A stretch of DNA of 64,000 nucleotides from Amycolatopsis sp. A133 (GCF_031082405.1 NZ_JAVHJU010000067.1:310001-374000), one strand, 5' to 3'. Positions 9,363 through 18,450 are shown, counted from the stretch's first letter. Notes: generated by a model from the sequence alone, not told the origin. A program made the numbers and translations.

Positions 9363-9468
9363 TCCGTCGGCCTTTGAGTGTTCCGGACCGTTCCCGATTA
9401 CCCTTGGTCCGCACGTGCGCGGCACCGGGCCGCGGCACCGGGGACGAGCACCGAGGATTGGGCACGCG

Positions 9469-12393
9469 TTGGAGAGAGAGCCGGGCTTACCACCCGAGCG
9501 TGCGGGTCGTCCTCGGCGCGAAGGGTCCCCGCCCCCGCAACGGGGCGACGGGCCCCCGAAGGCATCACAGCCGTCGCAGCCGGTCCGCCGCCAGCCCCCG
9601 CCGCAGACACCGCCGCAGCAGCCGCCGGCGCCACCGGAGCGCGGCCGCCGCCAGCCGCCCCGCAACGGCCACACGCGCCAGATGCCGCCCCCCGAGGACG
9701 CCACGGTCCGCGACCAGCGCCCGATCCGCGAAGGCCGCCCGGCCCGCGACGGCCGCCCCCGCCGCGGCGACCGCCCGGCCCGGGAGGAGCAGGCTCCCAG
9801 GGGCGGCAGGGCGCCCCGCGACGAGCAACCGCGGCGCGGCGACCGCCGGGTGCGCGACGATCGTGCCCCCGGTGACGAGCAGCTCCCGCGCGGCGACCGC
9901 CCGGCGCGCGACGACCTGCCGCCCCACAGCGACCGCCCGGCACGGGACGACCGCCCACCCGGCGACGAGCGGGCCCGCCGAGGCGACCGCCCGGCCCGGG
10001 ACGGCTCGCCCCGAGGCGACCGCCCGGCCCGCGACGAGCAGCTCCGGCGCGACCGTCCGGCCCGCGACGACCTCCCGCCCCACGGCGACCGGCCGCGCGA
10101 CGACTGGCCCCCGGACGACCGAGCCCTCCGCGAGGAGCGGCCGCCGCGCCGGGTTCCGCCGCCGCCGCAGTCTCCGCCGCCGCAAGCGCCGCCGCGGGGT
10201 GGGCAGCCGCCGCGCAACGCCGGTGGTCCGGCGCCGACCCGGGTTCAGCCCGTGCCGCCGCCGCAGCAAAGCGGTCCGCAGCCGGTGCCGCCCGCAGGCA
10301 GCCCGCCACCCGGTCCGCCGCTGCCGCCGGGCCCGCCGCCGGGACCGGCCCCGCACCAGGGGCGGCTCCCGCAGCCCAGCCCGCCGGTGACCCCACCGCC
10401 CGGCATCCCGACCTCCGGCATCCCGACCTCCGGCATCCCGGCCTCCGGCGTCCCGGCTCCGGGCACGCCGGCACCGGGCGTCCCGGCCACCGGTACACCG
10501 CCACCCGGGATCCCGGCGGCGCCCGGGACGCCGCCGCCCGGCATCCCGGTGCCGCCCCGCGGCCGTGGGGCGCGGCGGCCGGCGCCGGTCCGGCCGTGGC
10601 AGGAAGAGGCCCAGCGGCCGCCCGACCCGGAGGCGACGCGGTTCATCCCGCGCACCGCCGGCGTCCCGATGAACTCGCGCTGGCCGGTCGCCGACCCCGA
10701 CGTCATGCGGCCCTACGACGCGCTGGCCACCCAGGTCATGCCGGCGCTCAAGGGGCCGCTGGTCAAGCCGCGGCCGGACGGGGAAGCGCCGGAGGCGCCG
10801 GCCAAGGCGCCGTCGCTGGCGAAGGCGTCCGGGCGGATGGCCATCGCGTCGCTGATCAGCCGGATCACCGGCTTCCTGTGGAAGCTGCTGCTGGTCGGCG
10901 CGATCGGCCAGGGCATCGCGAACGACTCGTTCAACGTCGCCAACACAATGCCGAACATCATCTTCGAGCTGCTGATGGGTGGCGTCCTCGCCAGCGTGGT
11001 GGTGCCGCTGCTGGTGCGCGCGCAGGACGAGCCCGACGGCGGGACGGCCTACACCCAGCGGCTCATCACGGTGGCGTTCTCGCTGCTGCTGGTCGGCACG
11101 GTGGTCGCGGTGATCGCCGCCCCGGCGTTCACAAGTCTCTATGTCGACTCGTCGGGCGAGGCGAGCTCCGCGCTGACCACGGCGTTCGCCTACCTGCTGC
11201 TGCCGGAGATCTTCTTCTACGGCGTGTTCGCGCTGCTCTCGGCCGTGCTGAACGCCAAGCAGATCTTCGGGCCGACGGCGTGGGCACCGGTGATCAACAA
11301 CCTGGTCGTCATCTTCACGATCCTGGTCGTCTGGATCATGCCGGGCGACATCGACACCGGCCACGCCTCGATCACCGACCCCAAGGTGCTGACGCTGGGC
11401 ATCGGCGTCACCGGCGGCATCGTCGCCCAGGCCCTGCTGCTGATCCCGCCGCTGTTGCGGTCGGGCTTCCGGTTCAAGTGGCGCTGGGGCATCGACAAGC
11501 AGATGAAGGAGTTCGGCGGCCTCGCGCTCTGGATCCTGGGCTACGTCGCGGTGAGCCAGGTCGGCTACACGATCAACACCCGGGTGCTGACCAGCGGCTC
11601 GGCCGGTGGCGTGACGGCCTACAGCAACGCCTGGCTGCTCTTCCAGCTGCCGTACGGCGTCATCGGCGTCTCGCTGCTGACGGCGATCATGCCGCGGATG
11701 AGCCGCGCGGCCGCCGACGGCGACCACAAGAAGCTGATCGGCGACCTGTCGTACGCGTCCCGGATCTCGACGGTGATGCTCGTCCCGATCTCCGCGGTGA
11801 TGACCGTGGTCGGCGGCTCGATCGGCATCGCGCTGTTCACCTTCGGCCGGGGCACGGTCGAGACGGCCGAACGGCTCGGCGACGCGCTCGCGATCTCGGC
11901 GTTCGCCCTGCTGCCGTACGCGCTGGTCATGCTGCAGATGCGCGTCTTCTACGCGATGAAGGACGCCCGCACGCCGACGCTGATCATGATCGTGATGACG
12001 CTGGTCAAGGTGCCGCTGCTGTACCTGTGCCCGGTGCTGCTGTCGCCGGACAACGTCGTGCTCGGCGTGATGATGGTCAACGCCCTGACGTTCGTCGTCG
12101 GGGCGATCCTCGGCCAGGTTTGGCTGTGGGTGACCCTGGGCAACTTGCGCAGCAAGCGGGTGATCGGCGTGATTCTCTTCACGGTCGTCGCGAGTGCCCT
12201 GGGTGTCGCCGCCGCGTGGGTCGCGGGCAAGCTCGTGCCGGACTCTTTCGGGCCTACTTTCGGCGCCTGGGTGAAGCTGTTGCTGCAGAGCATCGTGGGC
12301 ATCGTCGTCTCGTTCGGCGTGCTGGTGGCGCTGAAGGTCGAAGAGCTGAAACCGGCCACTTCGAGGTTCACCCGGTTGATCAAGCGCGGGTAA
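9469..12393 (+). CDS. murJ: Lipid II flippase MurJ with long disordered N-terminal extension
   Basis: From residue ~450 this is a MurJ/MviN flippase with about 14 hydrophobic helices; the start of that domain (LISRITGF, SFNVANTMPN) is typical. MurJ moves lipid II across the membrane for peptidoglycan synthesis. The ~450 residues before it are low complexity: Arg/Asp-rich near-repeats around GDRPARD, then Pro-Gly repeats such as PTSGIPTSGIP. I chose TTG 9469 (GAGGA 11 bases upstream); the frame is open from GTG 9415, which lacks a ribosome-binding site. Unlike M. tuberculosis Rv3910, the protein ends just after the last helices, and the pseudokinase part is a separate gene 79 bp downstream. 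Confidence 0.9.
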   Translation: MEREPGLPPERAGRPRREGSPPPQRGDGPPKASQPSQPVRRQPPPQTPPQQPPAPPERGRRQPPRNGHTRQMPPPEDATVRDQRPIREGRPARDGRPRRGDRPAREEQAPRGGRAPRDEQPRRGDRRVRDDRAPGDEQLPRGDRPARDDLPPHSDRPARDDRPPGDERARRGDRPARDGSPRGDRPARDEQLRRDRPARDDLPPHGDRPRDDWPPDDRALREERPPRRVPPPPQSPPPQAPPRGGQPPRNAGGPAPTRVQPVPPPQQSGPQPVPPAGSPPPGPPLPPGPPPGPAPHQGRLPQPSPPVTPPPGIPTSGIPTSGIPASGVPAPGTPAPGVPATGTPPPGIPAAPGTPPPGIPVPPRGRGARRPAPVRPWQEEAQRPPDPEATRFIPRTAGVPMNSRWPVADPDVMRPYDALATQVMPALKGPLVKPRPDGEAPEAPAKAPSLAKASGRMAIASLISRITGFLWKLLLVGAIGQGIANDSFNVANTMPNIIFELLMGGVLASVVVPLLVRAQDEPDGGTAYTQRLITVAFSLLLVGTVVAVIAAPAFTSLYVDSSGEASSALTTAFAYLLLPEIFFYGVFALLSAVLNAKQIFGPTAWAPVINNLVVIFTILVVWIMPGDIDTGHASITDPKVLTLGIGVTGGIVAQALLLIPPLLRSGFRFKWRWGIDKQMKEFGGLALWILGYVAVSQVGYTINTRVLTSGSAGGVTAYSNAWLLFQLPYGVIGVSLLTAIMPRMSRAAADGDHKKLIGDLSYASRISTVMLVPISAVMTVVGGSIGIALFTFGRGTVETAERLGDALAISAFALLPYALVMLQMRVFYAMKDARTPTLIMIVMTLVKVPLLYLCPVLLSPDNVVLGVMMVNALTFVVGAILGQVWLWVTLGNLRSKRVIGVILFTVVASALGVAAAWVAGKLVPDSFGPTFGAWVKLLLQSIVGIVVSFGVLVALKVEELKPATSRFTRLIKRG

Positions 12394-12472
12394 CGATTGG
12401 GGTACGGAAAGCGACGACTCCCGCGTCGTATTCTGGGTAACCTTGGTGCGGGGAGCTAGCGGGAGAGTGCGG

Positions 12473-14065
12473 GTGGACACGAGGCGGAGCGAACAGGCGG
12501 GGGGTGCGAACCACGTGGGCAAGGCCCAGGTCGGATCGCTCGCCCCCGGGCGTGTGGTCGGCGACGGCCGCTACCGCCTCCTCGCGCAGTTCGGCGTGGA
12601 CGAGCGGGGCGACGCACACCTTTGGCGCGCCCGTGACGGGCAGCTGAAGCGGGACGTGGCGCTGACCCTGCTGGTCGGCGACCCGGCGGACCCGGAAGCC
12701 GCCCGGCTGGCCCGGCGGACGCTCGAACGCGCGACGCACGCGTCGAAGTTCGGCCACGGCGGAGTCGCCCGCGTGCTGGACGTGCTCGCCCTCGGCAGCG
12801 GCATCACGTCGAGCGAAGGCCTGCTCGGCGTCGTCGTCGCCGAATGGACCAAGGGCAGCGACCTGGTCGACCTCGTCGCGCAGCGGCCGGTGGCGCCCGC
12901 CGCGGCCGCGCGGATGGTGCAGGCACTGGCCGAAGCCGTCGAGCAGGCGCACCAGAACGGGCTCGTCCTCGGCCTCGACCACCCCCAGCGCCTGCGGCTG
13001 ACCCCGAACGGCGCCCTCAAGCTCGCGTTCCCCGGCCCGCTGCCGGAGGCGACGCTGCGCGACGACGTCAAGGCGCTCGGCGCGGTCCTGTACCTGCTGT
13101 TGACCGGCCGCTGGGCGCTGCCCGGCGGCCCGCCCGCGATCCCCGCGGCGCCGATGACGCCGCAGAACCGGATCGTCCCGCCGCGCCAGCTGGTGCCGAC
13201 GGTCCCGGCGGACCTGTCGTCGCTGGCCGTGCGCACGATCGAAGACGGTGGCAACGGCGGCATCCGCACCAGCGCTGCCATCCTCCGCGTCCTCGACCAG
13301 GTCGCCGAGGAAGAAGAGCGCACCCAGCTGATCAAGGCCGTCGGCGGGGACGTCGCCGAGCCCGACGGCACGATCTGGACGACGAAGAAGCCGGTCAAGG
13401 ACGTCGCCCGGCGGCGCAAGCTCGCCCTCGGCGTCACCGTGCTGGTCGTCGCCACCGTCGTCATCCTCGCCTGGGGCGGCCTGATGTTGATCAACGTCTT
13501 CCAGGGCGATTCGAAGGCGAGCGGGCCGTCGATCAACGTGGCCGCGCCGCCGGCGTCGAGTCAGCAGGGCGCGCCGCCGCCGGCATCGTCGTCCGCGCCG
13601 GCCCCGCCGCCGTCGCCGACCGTGGGCGCCGCGGTGCCCCCGCAGTCGGTGGCCGTCTACAACCCGGAGGGCCGCGGCGACAACACCAGCCGGGCGAAGT
13701 ACGCGATCGACGGCAAAGCCGAGACCGAGTGGCGCACCGAGAAGTACAAGCAGCAGTTCCCCACCATCAAGCCGGGTGTCGGCCTGGTCGTCTCCTTCGC
13801 CGACCCGATCAACCTCAGCCAGGTGAAGGTCACCGGGGGCACCCCGGGCACGAAGGTCGAGATCCGCTCGGCGACCGAGAAGAACCCGGACCTGGCCGAC
13901 ACGAAGGTGGTCGGCAACGGCGACCTGAAGGACGGCGAGACGGTGATCCCGCTGGCCCAGCCGACGCAGGGCGAGTACTTCATCGTGTGGATCACCCAGC
14001 TGGGCGACGCGGACGGGCAGTTCATGACCGAAATAGGCGACCTGTCCTTCCTGCCTGCGGGGTGA
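12473..14065 (+). CDS. Membrane pseudokinase with extracellular discoidin-like domain (C-terminal half of MviN in mycobacteria)
   Basis: This 530-residue protein starts with a kinase-like fold, but the usual catalytic residues are absent: VALTLL replaces the VAIK lysine motif, LDHPQRLRL stands where HRD...N should be, and AFPG stands for DFG. So it is a pseudokinase. A transmembrane helix follows (about 315-340), then a Pro/Ala/Ser linker and a ~140-residue extracellular domain with the look of a discoidin/F5-8C fold (KAETEWRTEKY). In mycobacteria this unit is fused to MurJ; its phosphorylated pseudokinase recruits FhaA. GTG 12473 is preceded by GGGAGAG; in-frame TTG/GTG codons at 12443 and 12467 are alternatives. 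Confidence 0.82.
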   Translation: MDTRRSEQAGGANHVGKAQVGSLAPGRVVGDGRYRLLAQFGVDERGDAHLWRARDGQLKRDVALTLLVGDPADPEAARLARRTLERATHASKFGHGGVARVLDVLALGSGITSSEGLLGVVVAEWTKGSDLVDLVAQRPVAPAAAARMVQALAEAVEQAHQNGLVLGLDHPQRLRLTPNGALKLAFPGPLPEATLRDDVKALGAVLYLLLTGRWALPGGPPAIPAAPMTPQNRIVPPRQLVPTVPADLSSLAVRTIEDGGNGGIRTSAAILRVLDQVAEEEERTQLIKAVGGDVAEPDGTIWTTKKPVKDVARRRKLALGVTVLVVATVVILAWGGLMLINVFQGDSKASGPSINVAAPPASSQQGAPPPASSSAPAPPPSPTVGAAVPPQSVAVYNPEGRGDNTSRAKYAIDGKAETEWRTEKYKQQFPTIKPGVGLVVSFADPINLSQVKVTGGTPGTKVEIRSATEKNPDLADTKVVGNGDLKDGETVIPLAQPTQGEYFIVWITQLGDADGQFMTEIGDLSFLPAG

Positions 14066-14096
14066 CGCACCCGACAGGGTCAGTAGGCTCTGCCGG

Positions 14097-14720
14097 GTGA
14101 CAGCTGCAGCTCCCACGGATGCGGATCTGATAGCGGCTCACGCCGCGGGGGACCCCCATGCGTTCAGCGAACTCGTCCAGCGACATCGCGACCGCATGTG
14201 GGCGGTGGCCCTGCGCACGGTCCGCGACCCGGAAGAGGCCGCCGACGCGTTGCAGGACGCCTTCATCTCGGCGTTCCGCGCGGCGGGGAACTTCCGAGCG
14301 GAGTCGCAGGTCACGACCTGGCTGCACCGGATCGTGGTGAACGCCTGCCTCGACCGGATCCGCCGCCGCCAGGCGCGCCCGACCGTGCCGCTGCCGGAAA
14401 CCGGCTTCAACGAGCCCGCCACGCCCCGCGACTCGATGGCCGAGCGGGAGACCAGCCTGCTCGTGCGCGAGGCCCTCGACCAGCTGCCCGAAGACCAGCG
14501 TGCCCCGATCGTGTTGGTCGACGTCGAGGGATACTCCGTCGCCGAGACGGCCAAGATGCTCGGCATCGCCGAAGGCACGGTGAAGAGCCGGTGCGCGCGG
14601 GGCCGCGGGAAACTCGCGAAGGTTCTCGGGCACCTGCGGAACCCCGATGCGATTGCGAACGTCCCAACTCACGAAAGCAAACGGGCCGGGCGTCAGCCGG
14701 GTAACGGGGAGGGACGATGA
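14097..14720 (+). CDS. sigM: ECF RNA polymerase sigma factor SigM
   Basis: The 207-residue protein has sigma region 2 (DALQDAFISAFR, then TWLHRIVVNACLDRIRRR) and region 4 with a helix-turn-helix (YSVAETAKMLGIAEGTVKSR), the two domains of an ECF sigma. Its place after murJ and the pseudokinase and before the membrane anti-sigma gene and trxB/trxA matches SigM (Rv3911). It should direct envelope- or oxidative-stress genes when released from its anti-sigma. The GTG start lies 32 bp after the previous stop, and the stop overlaps the next ATG (ATGA), so sigma and anti-sigma are made together. Confidence 0.93.
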   Translation: MTAAAPTDADLIAAHAAGDPHAFSELVQRHRDRMWAVALRTVRDPEEAADALQDAFISAFRAAGNFRAESQVTTWLHRIVVNACLDRIRRRQARPTVPLPETGFNEPATPRDSMAERETSLLVREALDQLPEDQRAPIVLVDVEGYSVAETAKMLGIAEGTVKSRCARGRGKLAKVLGHLRNPDAIANVPTHESKRAGRQPGNGEGR

Positions 14721-15505
14721 CGGACGAAAGCCGGGGGATCGGGGGGACCATCGGTCCGCCCTGGTCTGTCGACGTGCTCGCCGACCTCCACGCCGGTGTC
14801 CTCGACGACACCGACGCGGCCGAGCTGTGGCCGCTGGTCAACGCCGACCCGGAGGCCCGGGCGATCCTGGACGCGCTGGACGCCACGCGGGCCGATCTGG
14901 CCTCGCTTGCCGACGCACCCGCCCCGCGGATGCCCGCGGAGTTCGCCGCCCGGCTGGACGCGGCGCTGGCCGCCGAAGCAGCGGCCGCCTTTCCCCGCGC
15001 CCAGGGCGCTGCGCAGGCACCGCAGCAGGCCGGGCCCGGGGACGCCCCGGTGGTGGACCTCGCGGCGGCCCGGCGCCGCCGGAACAAGCGGCTCGGCTGG
15101 GCCGCCGGCGTCCTGACCGCGGCGGCCGCCGCGGTTGTCGCCGTCACCGTCGCCATCCCGAACACGGCCCAGCAGCCCGGCACCCCGAACGTGGCGGCCC
15201 CGACCGGCCCGTCGGTCGGTAACGACGGCGCCGGCGCGCAGGCCCTGGTCGGCAAGGCGATCGGCGTCCGCGACTTCGGCCCGCTGCAGAACGAGGACCG
15301 CCTCGACGCCTGCATCGCGGCCGCGGGGCTGGACCCGAAGGTGCGCCCGGAGGGCATCCGTCCGGTCAACGTCGGCGGCAAGGCCGGCGTGATGATCATC
15401 CTGACCACCGGCAAGCTCGCGCAGTTCCGGCTCGTGGCCTTCGGCGCGGACTGCGGACCAGGTAATCCGGCTGTGCTGTTCGACAAGGTCGTCGGGGAGA
15501 AGTAG
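14717..15505 (+). CDS. rsmA: Anti-sigma-M factor RsmA-type membrane protein
   Basis: This 262-residue protein has an acidic cytoplasmic N-terminus (about 120 residues, with VDVLADLHAG near the start), one transmembrane helix at about 127-147 after the basic stop RRRRNKR, and a ~110-residue extracellular domain. The layout and overlap with sigM match RsmA (Rv3912), which holds SigM at the membrane. There is no zinc-binding HxxxCxxC motif, so it is not a ZAS-type anti-sigma. Release probably needs a conformational change or proteolysis; the sequence does not show which. Confidence 0.82.
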   Translation: MTDESRGIGGTIGPPWSVDVLADLHAGVLDDTDAAELWPLVNADPEARAILDALDATRADLASLADAPAPRMPAEFAARLDAALAAEAAAAFPRAQGAAQAPQQAGPGDAPVVDLAAARRRRNKRLGWAAGVLTAAAAAVVAVTVAIPNTAQQPGTPNVAAPTGPSVGNDGAGAQALVGKAIGVRDFGPLQNEDRLDACIAAAGLDPKVRPEGIRPVNVGGKAGVMIILTTGKLAQFRLVAFGADCGPGNPAVLFDKVVGEK

Positions 15506-15519
15506 CGGCTGTCACCGCT

Positions 15520-15546
15520 GGGAACATGGCCACCTACGATCGTGTT
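15520..15546 (+). promoter_or_regulatory. SigR/SigH-type promoter upstream of trxB
   Basis: GGGAAC (15520-15525) and GTT (15544-15546) are separated by exactly 18 bases, matching the GGGAAY-N18-GTT pattern of the thiol-stress sigma factors SigR (Streptomyces) and SigH (mycobacteria). It lies 39 bases before the trxB start, which is the expected place, and trxB-trxA is a classic target of these factors. Confidence 0.7.
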
Positions 15547-15584
15547 GAGCCTGGTACACGGGTCACTACGAGCGGAGGTCACGG

Positions 15585-16577
15585 GTGGCTGCCGAGGAAA
15601 TCAGGAACCTGATCATCGTCGGGTCGGGTCCTGCCGGATACACCGCTGCCGTTTATGCGGCACGGGCCCAGCTGGAACCGCTGGTGTTCGAGGGCACGCA
15701 GTTCGGCGGCGCGCTGATGACGACGACCGAGGTCGAGAACTTCCCCGGGTTCCGCGACGGCATCATGGGTCCGGACCTGATGGAGGAGATGCGCAAGCAG
15801 GCCGAGCGCTTCGGCGCCGAGCTGCGTGCGGAGGACGTCGAGTCGCTGGAGCTGACCGGGGACGTCAAGTACGTCCACGCGAACGGCAAGCGCTACGCCG
15901 CCCGCGCGGTCATCCTCGCCATGGGCGCGGCGGCGCGGTACCTGAACGTGCCGGGCGAGCAGGAACTGCTCGGCCGCGGTGTGTCGGCCTGTGCGACCTG
16001 TGACGGCTTCTTCTTCCGCGACCACGACATCGTGGTCGCCGGCGGTGGCGACTCGGCGATGGAGGAGGCGACCTTCCTGACGAAGTTCGCGAAGTCCGTC
16101 ACGATCGTCCACCGGCGCGAAGAGTTCCGTGCGTCCAAGATCATGATCGAGCGCGCCCGCGCGAACGAGAAGATCAAGTGGAAGCTGAACTCGCAGATCA
16201 CCGGCGTCCTGGGCGACGGCAAGGTCGAAGCCCTGCAGCTGAAGGACACCAAGGACGGCTCCGAGTCGACGCTCGACGTGTCGGGCTTCTTCGTCGCGAT
16301 CGGCCACGACCCCCGCAGCCAGCTCGTGCGCGGGCAGGTCGACCTGGACGAGGACGGTTACGTGCTCACCCAGGGGCGCACTTCGTTCACGAACCTCGAC
16401 GGCGTCTTCGCGGCCGGCGACCTGGTGGACCGCACCTACCGGCAGGCGATCACCGCCGCGGGCTCCGGGTGCAGCGCCGCGATCGACGCGGAACGCTGGC
16501 TGGCGGAGCACGGCGAGTCGGACGCCCACGAGGCGGCCGAGCTGGTCGGCGGCGGCTACGGCCCCGGCACGAACTGA
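15585..16577 (+). CDS. trxB: Thioredoxin-disulfide reductase
   Basis: The 330-residue flavoprotein passes electrons from NADPH through FAD to thioredoxin. Visible are the FAD-binding GSGPAGYTAA near the N-terminus, the redox pair C136-A-T-C139, the NADPH-binding GGGDSAMEEA and the C-terminal FAD contact GVFAAGDLVD. Length and motifs are typical. GTG 15585 follows a good ribosome-binding site (GGAGG). trxA starts 33 bp after the stop, and a SigR/SigH-type promoter precedes the pair, so expression likely rises under disulfide stress. Confidence 0.97.
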   Translation: MAAEEIRNLIIVGSGPAGYTAAVYAARAQLEPLVFEGTQFGGALMTTTEVENFPGFRDGIMGPDLMEEMRKQAERFGAELRAEDVESLELTGDVKYVHANGKRYAARAVILAMGAAARYLNVPGEQELLGRGVSACATCDGFFFRDHDIVVAGGGDSAMEEATFLTKFAKSVTIVHRREEFRASKIMIERARANEKIKWKLNSQITGVLGDGKVEALQLKDTKDGSESTLDVSGFFVAIGHDPRSQLVRGQVDLDEDGYVLTQGRTSFTNLDGVFAAGDLVDRTYRQAITAAGSGCSAAIDAERWLAEHGESDAHEAAELVGGGYGPGTN

Positions 16578-16610
16578 CTTTCCGGCGTTCAACCACTCGA
16601 AGGAGAAACC

Positions 16611-16934
16611 ATGTCCAACACCGTGAAGGTGACCGACGCGACGTTCGTCGACGAGGTCCTGACCAGCGAGAAGCCGGTCCTCGTGGACTTCTGGGCCACC
16701 TGGTGCGGCCCGTGCAAGATGGTCGCCCCGGTGCTCGAGGAGATCGCGGCCGAGAACGGCGAGAAGCTGACCATCGCCAAGATCGACATCGACGAGAACC
16801 CGAACACGCCGCGTGACTACCAGGTGATGTCCATCCCGACACTGATCCTGTTCCAGGGCGGCAAGCCGGTGAAGCAGATCGTGGGCGCGAAGCCGAAGGC
16901 CGCGCTGCTGTCGGACCTCGCCGACGTCCTCTGA
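16611..16934 (+). CDS. trxA: Thioredoxin
   Basis: This 107-residue protein has the thioredoxin active site WCGPC (C32, C35) within FWATWCGPCKM and the cis-proline segment SIPTLILF. It reduces protein disulfides in the cytoplasm and is itself reduced by the trxB product encoded 33 bp upstream. AGGAG precedes the ATG. It is the last gene of the transcript; a G+C-rich hairpin follows at 16951-16992. Confidence 0.97.
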   Translation: MSNTVKVTDATFVDEVLTSEKPVLVDFWATWCGPCKMVAPVLEEIAAENGEKLTIAKIDIDENPNTPRDYQVMSIPTLILFQGGKPVKQIVGAKPKAALLSDLADVL

Positions 16935-16950
16935 ACCGAACAAGCCCGGC

Positions 16951-16992
16951 GGACCCGGGGCCTGCAGGAACCCTCCTGTGGACCCCGGGTCC
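16951..16992 (+). terminator. Hairpin terminator after trxA
   Basis: GGACCCGGGG at 16951-16960 pairs perfectly with CCCCGGGTCC at 16983-16992, and the 22-base interior can pair further. It lies 17 bp past the trxA stop. There is no T-tract, as is common in high-G+C actinobacteria. The rest of the gap to cwlM (16993-17215) holds no gene that I can see and probably the cwlM promoter. Confidence 0.65.
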
Positions 16993-17215
16993 GTCGTCGT
17001 TCGGGGGAATCTGGCCCGTGTGGGTGAATCGAGCGTGACGGCGGTCAACGCGGGTACTCCACGAACGGGTCCTTGACGGTCCTACCGGGCCTGCGCTGTC
17101 ACCCAGAGTTGGCAAGGCACAATAGAGCACCTGGGCTCGTCCCAGCGAAGGTTTTCCCGAAGTCCTGCCACGCACCGAGCCCCCGAATCGGTGCCTGAGG
17201 AAGAGCGAGGAGTGC

Positions 17216-18364
17216 ATGCGGGTACTCCGCCGCGGTGACGCCGGTCCGGACGTCGCCGAGATCAGGTCCATCCTGGCCGGGATGGACCTGCTCCCGCCGG
17301 TCACCGGTACCGACGACTACGACACGTTCGACGGCGCCGTCGAAGGCGCCGTCCGTGCCTTCCAGCAGCGTCGTGGGCTGATGACCGACGGCATCGTGGG
17401 TACGGCGACGTTCCAGGCGCTCAAGGGCGCCAGCTACCACCTGGGCAGCCGCCCGCTGTCGTACATGATCGCGTCGCCGGTGCACGGCGACGACGTCTTC
17501 ACGCTGCAGGAGCGGCTCACCGAGCTCGGCTTCGACGCCGGCCGCCCCGACGGCTACTTCGGTCCCCAGACCGAGCGCGCGCTCAAGACGTTCCAGCGCG
17601 ACATGCGCCTGACGCCGGACGGCATGTGCGGTCCCGCGACCATCCGCGAGCTGCACCGCCTGTCCTCGCCGCGGGCCCGGGGCGGGCGTCCCGTGTTCCT
17701 GCGCGAGCAGGAGCAGGTGCGCCAGGCCGGGCCGCGGCTGCGCGGCAAGCGCATCGTGATCGACCCCGGCCACGGCGGCGACGACCTCGGCGTGGTCTCC
17801 GGCGGGCTGCGCGAAGCCGACATCGCGTGGGACCTGGCGCGCCGCCTGGAGGGCCGGATGAAGGCCACGGGCATGGAGGCGCTGATCTCCCGCGGCCCGA
17901 ACCACAGCCCGACCGAGCTGGAGCGCGCCCGCTTCGCGAACGACTCGGGTGCCGACCTGTTCCTGTCCCTGCACAGCGACGGCAACCGGTCGCCGCGCGC
18001 CCAGGGCATCGCGAGCTTCCACTTCGGCACCGGCAACGGTACGACGTCGACGGTCGGCGAGTTGCTGGCCGGCTTCATCCAGCGCGAGGTCGCGGCCCGC
18101 ACGGGCATGCTGGACTGCCGCACGCACTACAAGACTTGGGAGATCTTCACCCGCACCCGCTGCCCGGCGGTCCGGGTCGAGATCGGCTACCTGACGAACC
18201 CGGACGACGCCCGCAAGCTCGGTGACCCGGCGTTCCGCGACATCGTCGCGGAGGGCATCCTCATCGCCGTGAAGCGCCTGTACCTCCTCGGCGAGGGCGA
18301 CCAGCCGACGGGAACGTTCACGTTCGCCGACGTCCTGGCGCACGAGCTCGCCAAGGCCGAATAG
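17216..18364 (+). CDS. cwlM: CwlM: amidase-fold regulator of peptidoglycan synthesis
   Basis: The 382-residue protein has two N-terminal peptidoglycan-binding repeats (about 1-75 and 85-145) and an Amidase_3 fold (about 180-350). There is no signal peptide, so it should stay in the cytoplasm, as in mycobacteria, where phosphorylated CwlM activates MurA. The C-terminal TGTFTF lies where the mycobacterial protein carries its PknB-phosphorylated Thr, so that switch may be conserved. The residues expected to bind zinc and catalyse (H186, E200, H253, E322) all appear present. ATG 17216 follows GAGGAG. A strong hairpin ends the transcript. Confidence 0.9.
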   Translation: MRVLRRGDAGPDVAEIRSILAGMDLLPPVTGTDDYDTFDGAVEGAVRAFQQRRGLMTDGIVGTATFQALKGASYHLGSRPLSYMIASPVHGDDVFTLQERLTELGFDAGRPDGYFGPQTERALKTFQRDMRLTPDGMCGPATIRELHRLSSPRARGGRPVFLREQEQVRQAGPRLRGKRIVIDPGHGGDDLGVVSGGLREADIAWDLARRLEGRMKATGMEALISRGPNHSPTELERARFANDSGADLFLSLHSDGNRSPRAQGIASFHFGTGNGTTSTVGELLAGFIQREVAARTGMLDCRTHYKTWEIFTRTRCPAVRVEIGYLTNPDDARKLGDPAFRDIVAEGILIAVKRLYLLGEGDQPTGTFTFADVLAHELAKAE

Positions 18365-18410
18365 GGCCGACCACAACCCCTAGCGGCTCTCCTTCACCTG
18401 CCCCACCACC

Positions 18411-18439
18411 CCTGGGGACGCGACGCACGCGTCCCCAGG
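18411..18439. terminator. Strong hairpin terminator between cwlM and the GNAT gene
   Basis: CCTGGGGACGCG (18411-18422) and CGCGTCCCCAGG (18428-18439) form a perfect 12-bp stem with a 5-base loop, 46 bp after the cwlM stop. cwlM and the GNAT gene converge, so it may serve both strands. Confidence 0.75.
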
Positions 18440-18450
18440 TTTCGGGGCAG

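Noticed and set aside
9760..10120. Short repeats (GDRPARD-coding) looked like a CRISPR or tandem DNA array
   Set aside because: Unit length varies, there are no spacers, and the repeats keep the reading frame of murJ; they are protein-level low complexity.
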